The position numbers and the translations under genes are program-made. From Myroides odoratus (lineage in GTDB: Bacteria > Bacteroidota > Bacteroidia > Flavobacteriales > Flavobacteriaceae), in NCBI RefSeq assembly GCF_001549985.1, contig NZ_LROZ01000003.1, positions 62,001 through 126,000 of the forward strand: a stretch of 64,000 bases of DNA, written 5' to 3'. The number at the start of each line of letters is the position of its first letter. Positions within the stretch are counted from its first letter, which is position 1. The notes under the pieces are model-generated. The model did not search any database and had not been told where the DNA came from. It saw only the letters and a program-made list of their open reading frames with translations. Below, piece after piece: positions 53,397 to 59,753 of this stretch.

Positions 53397-53718
53397 TGGT
53401 ACCATAGCGACCATTTAGGCAGTTCTTCTTACCTTACAGACATCAATGGAATACCTACACATTATTATGGTTACCTACCGTTTGGTGAACTGATGGTGGA
53501 ACACAACAATAGTAATTATGATAATGTGTACAAATTCAATGGTAAAGAGATAGACCCACAAACAGGTTACTACTATTACGGTGCGCGTTATTATGATCCT
53601 ACAATGAGTATATTTTTGAGTGTGGATCCGTTAGCGGAAGATTTTCCAGGATGGACACCATATCATTATGTACACAATAATCCAATTAATTTGATTGATC
53701 CGACGGGTATGAGTGCGG
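53397..53718 (+). repeat. Rhs core, copy 2 (orphan)
   Basis: It starts abruptly at TGGTACCATAG with 101 bases identical to 47942-48042. It then runs with mostly silent differences to DPTGM. There is no Rhs repeat shell upstream. Confidence 0.9.
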
Positions 53719-54413
53719 AACAATCAGGAGAGGGAAATCCACGTGGTAATGTTAGAATCGTGCTTAATTTAGGTGGTGGTGCAGATATTAATGATGCCGC
53801 AGATCATAGAAAAAAACAAATTGAAAAATCTAATCCATTAGATAAATTAATATACATTACAGATCCTAATTTAGGAAATTTAAAAAAGAATGTTGAAAGT
53901 GGTATTGAAAATGCTAAGAAAGAAGGATATGGTAGTACAGTTGAATTTAGTGTTTTTGGCCATAGTGGGGTTGATGGACCTAAAGGTGAATATCAATCAA
54001 CTAATGCATTAGATTTAAGTAGATTGACAGGAAGTGAATTTGATAAAGGACAAATGTCATTATCAAATTGGGCTAACATTGATTACAATTTTGATTCATC
54101 GGCAAGCGTTGCTGCATTTTATGGTTGTAATACAGCAAGTTGGGCAGAAAAGTTTATAGAGAATACAAATGTAAAATATACAGCAGGTATTGCAGGTGGT
54201 GCAGGAGGAACTTATTCTACGAAAGGTAACTTTGATAAAACATATAGAAATTTTTTATTTCCGGCATCTGGAGTTTATCTCAGATCTCAAGAAGGAGGAC
54301 AAGTTTTGCCTTTGTTTTTATATACTAAAGGAAATTATGAAAAGTCTTTAAATGGGGGGAATGTATTGAAAGAAAGATACATATATGGTAATGCTACAAT
54401 TAATCCAAAGTAA
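53493..54413 (+). CDS. Orphan Rhs tip with possible His/Cys hydrolase toxin
   Basis: 306 residues from the first in-frame ATG. The Rhs core frame actually opens at 53397 without a start codon, so the cassette is probably silent until joined to a full Rhs gene. Core: YKFNGKEIDPQTGYYYYGARY to HNNPINLIDPTGM (residues about 9-71, abridged). Tip (72-306): a pattern resembling caspase/CHAT-type peptidases, namely VFGHSGVDGP (His157) and AAFYGCNTASWAEKF (Cys212), 55 residues apart, then AGIAGGAGGTYST. The catalytic assignment is inference. A small membrane protein gene starts 2 bp after its stop. No PAAR or signal sequence present. Confidence 0.8.
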   Translation: MVEHNNSNYDNVYKFNGKEIDPQTGYYYYGARYYDPTMSIFLSVDPLAEDFPGWTPYHYVHNNPINLIDPTGMSAEQSGEGNPRGNVRIVLNLGGGADINDAADHRKKQIEKSNPLDKLIYITDPNLGNLKKNVESGIENAKKEGYGSTVEFSVFGHSGVDGPKGEYQSTNALDLSRLTGSEFDKGQMSLSNWANIDYNFDSSASVAAFYGCNTASWAEKFIENTNVKYTAGIAGGAGGTYSTKGNFDKTYRNFLFPASGVYLRSQEGGQVLPLFLYTKGNYEKSLNGGNVLKERYIYGNATINPK

Positions 54414-54415
54414 AA

Positions 54416-54667
54416 ATGAGAAAGAAAATATTGTTTTTAATACTTATAGGAGGACTATATTTTACAATAACTTTTATTATGAGTTTTTTTATAAAATTCC
54501 CGCCTTTTAATCATGGTTTATCAATTGGTTTTCCAGTTGTATATTATCAGTTTAATGTTTCATCAAATGAAATACAACATGGAATTATAAGAGAAAATCT
54601 TTATTTTAATATATTAATCATTGCTGTATTGTATATTATTTTTTATAGATTCTTTAGAAGAAAGTAA
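54416..54667 (+). CDS. Small membrane protein, candidate immunity to the orphan Rhs tip
   Basis: An 83-residue protein with two hydrophobic helices: ILFLILIGGLYFTITFIM near the N-terminus and FNILIIAVLYIIFYRFF near the C-terminus. The loop between them faces one side of the membrane. It starts 2 bp after the orphan tip stop, the usual immunity position. No family recognised. Confidence 0.6.
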   Translation: MRKKILFLILIGGLYFTITFIMSFFIKFPPFNHGLSIGFPVVYYQFNVSSNEIQHGIIRENLYFNILIIAVLYIIFYRFFRRK

Positions 54668-54678
54668 CTTTTAAATTT

Positions 54679-54712
54679 CCCCAACCTTCCCAAACGGATC
54701 GTTGGGGTTTTG
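54679..54712 (+). terminator. Module-end hairpin, copy 2
   Basis: CCCCAAC (54679-54685) pairs with GTTGGGG (54701-54707), then TTTTG. Arms and loop (AAACGGATC) match the copies behind modules 1 and 3. Confidence 0.85.
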
Positions 54713-54734
54713 TTATTTAGGGGGGATTGGTTAT

Positions 54735-55293
54735 GAGAAATCGAAACGCAGTTGAGATTCATCGAACACCAAAACAAATGTAAACGTAGTGAGATAAATG
54801 AGTTAAGAATTGTCAGAGTAGTCAATTGTGCACTACAAAAGAAACACCCCACCATCGTTACACTATTAAAAAAGGCATCGACATTTTAAACGACAATGGT
54901 AAAGTGTTTCAAAAGGTAAAGTACAGCCGAAGACTACAAAAAAGCAACAGTGGTGTAGTAAAAGTAGTAGTTGGGTTTTAGTCCTTTGTTTGCTATAATA
55001 GCAAAGAATACTAACGTAATATGCAATTTAAAAGCATACAATTGATTTAAAAAGTGTTTTGCAGTACGTAATCTATCGCAATAAAAGTAAACAGTTGTAG
55101 CGTATATTTTAAAAAGTAGTTTATCGTCAGTGGAGTAGTAAAGAGGAGCGCAGTGAGTCGAATGCTAAGACAGTGAGGATAAACAATAGTGTTTTTACAA
55201 AGACTACTTTTTTACTTTGGACTAAAGACTGCTACTACAAAGAAGAAAACAGTCAAAGGCAAATCAAAAGATTGTATGCATTTATTTTGACTT
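54735..55293 (+). repeat. Long degenerate direct repeat, copy B
   Basis: The counterpart of 49583-50180 in the same orientation. Both end within the segment AATCAAAAGATTGTATG.ATTTATTTTGACT. After this, block B passes into the broken third Rhs core and block A into the frameshifted remnant. Confidence 0.8.
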
Positions 55294-55303
55294 CATGAGA
55301 GGG

Positions 55304-55823
55304 ATTCTTCTTACCTTACAGACATCAATGGAGTGCCTACGTATTACTTCGGTGCACTTCATGAGGAGAAACCGCAGCAAGAGCAAAATTCATCGAACAC
55401 CCAAACAAAATAATAACTTGGTGAGATAACTAATGGTGGAACACAATAACAGTAATTACGATAATGTGTACAAATTCAACGATTTCGGAGACTAAAGCGA
55501 GTAGCTTTAGTTGAACGAAGGCACGTAGTGCAGAGTTAGATCCACAAATCGAAACGCAGTGGAAATTGAAGCGAAGCTGAGATTTATCGAACACGCAAAC
55601 AAAATATAAACTAGGTTAGATATATTCACCGAGACCTTTGAAATAAAATAGCTAGAAGGAGGTAAACGGGTTATTACTATTATGGAGCACGTTATTACGA
55701 TCCAGGAGCGAGTATATTTTTGAGTGTGGATCCGTTATATGAGCAGTTCCCTGCTTGGAATCCGTATCATTATGTACACAACAACCCGATTAATTTAGTG
55801 GATCCAAGGATGGAAAAACAATA
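55304..55823 (+). pseudogene. Broken third Rhs core, interrupted by three short insertions
   Basis: Recognisable core pieces lie at 55304-55352 (CTTACCTTACAGACATCAAT), 55430-55479 (GGTGGAACACAATAACAGTA), 55536-55547 (TTAGATCCACAA) and 55666-55809 (ACGGGTTATTACTATTATGG onward to VDP). The sequences between (55353-55429, 55480-55535, 55548-55665) have no Rhs counterpart and contain stops. Two of them carry the ATCGAACAC repeat seen in blocks A and B. The other holds a hairpin ACTAAAGC-GAGTA-GCTTTAGT (55491-55511). The core frame is then offset from the tip that follows. Confidence 0.85.
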
Positions 55824-56105
55824 TTGGAATCCAAAATCACTATTTATAAAGGAATTATTGATGATTTAAATTTGAAATATGGAGATGGTTGGGAAGTAAC
55901 TCGACCTGATAATGGGGGAGTAATACATAGTGGAAAAATTAGTAAAACCCAAAATATGACAGGAACCTTAGGGCATGAATTCATGCATACATTAGACAAA
56001 AAATCTTCAAGTACTTTGTTTCCTAATAGTAGCGAAAGAGAGATAGAAAGAAGGCCACGACAATTTTCGGAAATGTTCTATTTTCAAATTTCAAATAAGA
56101 AATAA
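55824..56105 (+). CDS. Rhs tip fragment with HEFMH metalloprotease motif
   Basis: 93 residues from a TTG, directly behind and out of frame with the broken third Rhs core. The zinc-protease signature TLGHEFMHTLD (His51, Glu52, His55) is clear, with a downstream acidic stretch EREIERRPRQFSEMF that could give the third ligand. It looks like a complete small toxin domain stranded by a frameshift. It probably has no start of its own, so it is likely silent. A secreted protein gene starts 1 bp after its stop. Confidence 0.65.
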   Translation: MESKITIYKGIIDDLNLKYGDGWEVTRPDNGGVIHSGKISKTQNMTGTLGHEFMHTLDKKSSSTLFPNSSEREIERRPRQFSEMFYFQISNKK

Positions 56106-56106
56106 T

Positions 56107-56580
56107 ATGAAGAAAATTATATTTTTATTATGCTTATGTTCAATTATTAACATGAGAGCTCAAAATATTGATTCTAAAGTTAAGGAGACGATTTATGCAT
56201 TTATTTATAAAGGAAATCAATACAATAATAGACTTGATTGGGAGAATAAAGAGCAATTGGATATGCTGATTTATATTGAACCTATACGTTCTAATATTGA
56301 AGGAATAGATATTTATTTTTTTAGAGTTACATTAAAACCATTACGAGCATATTTATTAATAAGCCAAAAGAATGAAACGATAGTTATAGGAGAAAAAAAT
56401 AAAGATATGTTTGAAGAATTGAAAGAATTGTATGATTTTTTAATATGTTCAGAAGAAGACAAATTGAGTTTTCTTCAGTGTGTTTCAAATAATTTGTTTT
56501 TTATTTATCGAAATAATTTAGAAGTTGAAAATAGTAATAGAATAAAGGTAAATGGTGAATATATTGAGCATATTAAATAA
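56107..56580 (+). CDS. Secreted protein, candidate immunity to the HEFMH tip
   Basis: A 157-residue protein with a Sec signal (MKKIIFLLCLCSIINMRAQ). The mature part is charged with hydrophobic strands (IDIYFFRVTLKPLRAYLLIS) and no recognised family. It follows the metalloprotease tip by 1 bp and precedes the third module-end hairpin, the same order as modules 1 and 2. A periplasmic location fits a toxin acting in the envelope. Confidence 0.6.
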   Translation: MKKIIFLLCLCSIINMRAQNIDSKVKETIYAFIYKGNQYNNRLDWENKEQLDMLIYIEPIRSNIEGIDIYFFRVTLKPLRAYLLISQKNETIVIGEKNKDMFEELKELYDFLICSEEDKLSFLQCVSNNLFFIYRNNLEVENSNRIKVNGEYIEHIK

Positions 56581-56649
56581 AAAAGTAATGTTTAAAAATA
56601 AAAATATAGCATTGATTATAATAAGATGATGATATTGTGATAATTTAAG

Positions 56650-56684
56650 CCCCAACTTTCCCAAACGGATCGTTGGGGTTTTTT
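56650..56684 (+). terminator. Module-end hairpin, copy 3
   Basis: CCCCAAC (56650-56656) pairs with GTTGGGG (56672-56678), then TTTTTT. It has the same AAACGGATC loop as copies 1 and 2. The next 100 bases (AGAGAATTAAAACTGTA, then GTAAACC) resemble those behind copy 1. Confidence 0.85.
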
Positions 56685-56850
56685 AGTAAACAGTTTACTG
56701 TTAACGGTTGACAGAGGTATTATTCTATGTGAAGAGAATTAAAACTGTATACAGTGAATCGTTTACTGTAAACCCCCGAAAAGAATTAACTTTGCGATAG
56801 TTGCGTTTAAAATAAAATCACGCAGATATTAAAATAAATTGGACCAAACC

Positions 56851-57270
56851 ATGAACAGTCAAGTTTATATCTCTTGTAGTTTTGCTTTGAGAAAACTTTT
56901 AGTTGAAGAATTAAAAACGATAAAAAGCGTTTTGTTGGCATATGAGTATCAACCGTGGGTATTTGTAGAACACTATACATTTACAGCGCAACAAGAAAAA
57001 GAAATGATGCAACAGGCGATGCAAGACATTGAAAATAGTGCATTTTTACTTGCAGAGACTACAGATAAAGGCATTGGTATAGGCATAGAAGCAGGCTATG
57101 CTAAAGCGTTAAAGAAACCGGTTGTATATTTGAGAAAACAAAGTGCAGAACACTCTACAACATTAGCTGGATTAAGTGATTATCAAATTATTTATCAAGA
57201 TGCTGTTGATTTAGCTACACAATTAGAGGAAGTCATTCAAGTGTTGTCACAAAGGCAAGAAAAATTGTAG
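56851..57270 (+). CDS. Nucleoside 2-deoxyribosyltransferase-like protein
   Basis: A 139-residue protein from the ATG at 56851; a TTG 12 bp upstream is possible. It opens with the fold's typical strand and helix (QVYISCSFALRKLLVEEL). It ends with IENSAFLLAETTDKGIGIGIEAGYAKALKKPVVYL, the glycine/glutamate active-site region of nucleoside deoxyribosyltransferase-like proteins (E in GIEAGYA), a fold related to TIR. The reaction could be nucleoside hydrolysis or base exchange; not determinable. First gene of a tight three-gene operon with an unknown gene and a SWIM protein. Confidence 0.75.
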   Translation: MNSQVYISCSFALRKLLVEELKTIKSVLLAYEYQPWVFVEHYTFTAQQEKEMMQQAMQDIENSAFLLAETTDKGIGIGIEAGYAKALKKPVVYLRKQSAEHSTTLAGLSDYQIIYQDAVDLATQLEEVIQVLSQRQEKL

Positions 57271-57271
57271 C

Positions 57272-57916
57272 ATGAAAAAAGAAATTTTAGATCGAATTAG
57301 TCAATTAGGAGGTGATGTTAGTCAAGTAAAAGGACAAACAATACTAGAGGATTTGCTGTCTATTACCTTCAATACAGTGTTGTATAAAAGACCCATTGAT
57401 ACGCCTTGGGCTAAAGCGGAGGAAGAAGAACCTATTTGGGGATTAGGTGAATTCATTGAAGAACATCAAGAACTTGTGGATACCAACCGAGAAGCGCTTT
57501 ATCAAAAAATAAAGGACCAGTTTTACACGCTGACGGAGGAAAGTCATGGACAGACTTTTTGGCAACCGGTACTTTTCACCCCATTTAAAGAGGGAACTAC
57601 TGATTATAACAATTGGTATGATGGTTATTTTGATGATTATACCTTGGTGGATTTAAGTGAGATTGAGAAAGTAACTGGTAAGCAAAGAGGAGATTTTTTG
57701 CAGTTGTTTTACAGCTATGGATTCCCAGATCAATTGTATATTAGTTTAGATGATCCTGAAAAAGAAAATCCAACGGTGTTTGGCACTGATCATGAAGTTT
57801 TTTTTGGAGAAATTACCAACGAAGGCTCTTTAGAAGCGTATTTCAATCAATGTATGACTAGGGATGAGCTTATTGAAATAGTAGCAAAGGCGTTAGATAA
57901 ACAACAAAGCAAATGA
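57272..57916 (+). CDS. Conserved-looking cytosolic protein, unknown
   Basis: A 214-residue acidic soluble protein rich in Trp and Asp/Glu (PIWGLGEFIEEHQ, NNWYDGYFDDYTLVDLSEIE, FGTDHEVFFGEITNEG). No signal or membrane helix. The aromatic/acidic pattern is loosely like SMI1/KNR4-type proteins, but I do not recognise a family. It starts 1 bp after the deoxyribosyltransferase-like gene and overlaps the SWIM gene by 4 bp (ATGA), so the three are translated together. Confidence 0.6.
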   Translation: MKKEILDRISQLGGDVSQVKGQTILEDLLSITFNTVLYKRPIDTPWAKAEEEEPIWGLGEFIEEHQELVDTNREALYQKIKDQFYTLTEESHGQTFWQPVLFTPFKEGTTDYNNWYDGYFDDYTLVDLSEIEKVTGKQRGDFLQLFYSYGFPDQLYISLDDPEKENPTVFGTDHEVFFGEITNEGSLEAYFNQCMTRDELIEIVAKALDKQQSK

Positions 57917-58935
57917 AAATACAAGAACTACTGAAGCAGTTAACAGCAAAGGAAAAAGCCCAAATAAAAGCTGTGCAAGTGCGCGAATTAGATGAAGAGG
58001 AACCAGGGAATTTTGTTGCGTTTGTCGATGAAGCAGAAGAAACTTATGATGTCCATATTGTGTTAAATGAACAAAGTGTTCAACGCATGACTTGTGATTG
58101 TGGATCGACGCAAAACATTTGTGTCCATCAAGGAGCTGTATTACTGCAAATCACTGAAAAAGGATTGAAAGTAGCTCCAACGCAAGTGGTCAAAAAAAGA
58201 AGAACAAAGGCGAAACAATCCGTTAGTGAAGCGCTAGTGTTAGAACAAAGTAAAGAAATATTAGCGCAATGGTTGATTGATATTTTTAAGAAAAACAAAA
58301 CCTTAGAGCAGCAGTTTATCGTTACTTTTTCTCAAGAAAAAAGAGAGTATACCGTCGAATATGTAGAGGAAATTATGCAACAAACCTTTAAGGCTGTAGC
58401 GGGAAAACGCAAAACACTAGAAGGAGTAAAGATTAAGAAAATATTAGATACATTGGCGATTGCCTTTGAACCCGTTAACGATTTTATCACGGTCAATATT
58501 GATAAACCCATTGCTTATCAACTTTTCTCAACGATTATGAGGGATATGCAAGCCTTTGATAAGCGCATTTCCCATCACAGTAAGAAATTTGCTGATTTCT
58601 ATCAAGAATATAGTACTTGGTTTGCCTTGACATTGAACAATATGCAAAACCAATCCCACTGGCAAGTGCAGTTGGAACAACTAATGGAGGGAATATTTCT
58701 GAGCGATAGCCCAACAAAAACCATTGATTGTGTGTTACTCAAAACGAGCTACGATCATGCAGATGCCAACCAACAGAAAGTCTTTGCTCAGGCTTTGTCA
58801 GACTATGTGCTCAAAACATCCCACGCCCGTTATGATTTTAAAATGGACTTTGTGAGTTTTGTTCGCGATGTCACTTTGACGCACGACTGCTACGAAGAGC
58901 TGCATGTGTTTTTTAAAGTAAGCGCCTACGAATAA
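57913..58935 (+). CDS. SWIM zinc-finger protein
   Basis: A 340-residue protein. The SWIM motif CxCx(n)CxH is at about residues 60-75 (MTCDCGSTQNICVHQGA). The rest is helical with basic patches (VVKKRRTKAKQSV) and no helicase or nuclease motif. SWIM fingers bind DNA or protein, often beside SNF2-like helicases, but no such gene is adjacent. Third gene of the operon, with its ATG overlapping the previous stop. Confidence 0.8.
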   Translation: MKIQELLKQLTAKEKAQIKAVQVRELDEEEPGNFVAFVDEAEETYDVHIVLNEQSVQRMTCDCGSTQNICVHQGAVLLQITEKGLKVAPTQVVKKRRTKAKQSVSEALVLEQSKEILAQWLIDIFKKNKTLEQQFIVTFSQEKREYTVEYVEEIMQQTFKAVAGKRKTLEGVKIKKILDTLAIAFEPVNDFITVNIDKPIAYQLFSTIMRDMQAFDKRISHHSKKFADFYQEYSTWFALTLNNMQNQSHWQVQLEQLMEGIFLSDSPTKTIDCVLLKTSYDHADANQQKVFAQALSDYVLKTSHARYDFKMDFVSFVRDVTLTHDCYEELHVFFKVSAYE

Positions 58936-59005
58936 CGAATGGTGTAACCTAAGTTACTGTAGGATTGCAAGAGGGAGTTTATCTTCGCTTACAAAATAGA
59001 ATAAC

Positions 59006-59326
59006 ATGTTACAGTGGTTAAAAAACATATTTGGTTCAGCCGAAGCAAAACCTTCTTTAGCAACACTAGTGCAAGAAGGTGCTATATTGATTGACGTACG
59101 CACCCAAGGAGAATACCTTAGTGGCAGTGTAAATAAAGCAGTAAATATCCCTTTAGATCAGTTGGTCGCTAAAAGTGGTAGATATAGCCAAGAAACGCCT
59201 TTAATTGTCTTTTGCAGAAGCGGTATGCGAAGCCAGCAAGCAAAAAGAGTATTAGAACAGTTGGGCTATCAACATGTATACAATGGAGGGGGAGTTCGTG
59301 CGGTGAAGAATCAATTAGATAAATAA
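59006..59326 (+). CDS. Single-domain rhodanese-like protein
   Basis: A 106-residue protein with a short amphipathic N-terminus (MLQWLKNIFGSAEAK) and one rhodanese domain. It has ILIDVRTQGEYLSGSVNKAVNIP and the six-residue active-site loop CRSGMR with the catalytic Cys (IVFCRSGMRSQQAK). Such proteins carry persulfide sulfur. Single gene with a terminator shared with the convergent gene. Confidence 0.92.
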   Translation: MLQWLKNIFGSAEAKPSLATLVQEGAILIDVRTQGEYLSGSVNKAVNIPLDQLVAKSGRYSQETPLIVFCRSGMRSQQAKRVLEQLGYQHVYNGGGVRAVKNQLDK

Positions 59327-59331
59327 ACAAA

Positions 59332-59358
59332 AAACCAACTGGAATTTCAGTTGGTTTT
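59332..59358. terminator. Bidirectional terminator between rhodanese and HigA-like genes
   Basis: AAACCAACTG pairs with CAGTTGGTTT with A and T runs outside, in the gap between two convergent stops. Confidence 0.85.
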
Positions 59359-59363
59359 TTTGT

Positions 59364-59588
59364 TTATTCTTCTTTCTCGTCTGAGAAATATTGATTGTAA
59401 ATTTTGATACTGTCAATAGGATCAGGCATACCCATGGGAGCATTGTCACGCTCATATTTCTCAATTAGAATTTGTAATACCTCTAGTTCATCTACAGTAT
59501 CTTTATTTTGTGGACTACTTTCTAATAGTTGTACTTTGATCATAGCCATGTGGTAATCTTCTTCCGTACGAATAGGTCTTAATTTCAT
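59364..59588 (-). CDS. HigA-like antitoxin N-domain without HTH
   Basis: A 74-residue protein from the ATG at 59588; an upstream in-frame start would add 12 unlikely residues. MKLRPIRTEEDYHMAM and PMGMPDPIDSIKIYNQYF match the N-terminal domain of long HigA-type antitoxins (MKLRPIRTEADY...PPDPIDAIKF). It stops where those proteins begin their Cro/CI helix-turn-helix. No HigB toxin gene is adjacent. Either a stand-alone domain with another role or a truncated relic. Confidence 0.7.
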   Translation of the reverse strand: MKLRPIRTEEDYHMAMIKVQLLESSPQNKDTVDELEVLQILIEKYERDNAPMGMPDPIDSIKIYNQYFSDEKEE

Positions 59589-59713
59589 AATACTATAATT
59601 TATTGCACTTTTTGGTTGAATCAAGGCTAGTATATTCCTGCCTTTCCTATAAAACTACACCTTTTTTTTGATTAAAGCGCTTGATTGATTGCTAATTACT
59701 GTTAAGAACCATA

Positions 59714-59745
59714 AAAAAAGCCTTCGGTTACGAAGGCTTTTTTTT
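59714..59745 (-). terminator. Terminator after purL
   Basis: AAAAGCCTTCG pairs with CGAAGGCTTTT over a GTTA loop, a few bases beyond the purL stop, with T run on the minus strand. Confidence 0.88.
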
Positions 59746-59753
59746 GTATAGTA

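Larger units (their letters stand above)
54668..55303. other. Non-coding region behind Rhs module 2 (repeat block B)
   Basis: It contains the module-end hairpin (54679-54712) and the second copy of the long degenerate repeat. No credible ORF. Confidence 0.7.

Noticed and set aside
49404..56850. CRISPR-like array from the repeated units
   Set aside because: Units are few, irregularly spaced and degenerate, with no regular spacers and no cas genes.
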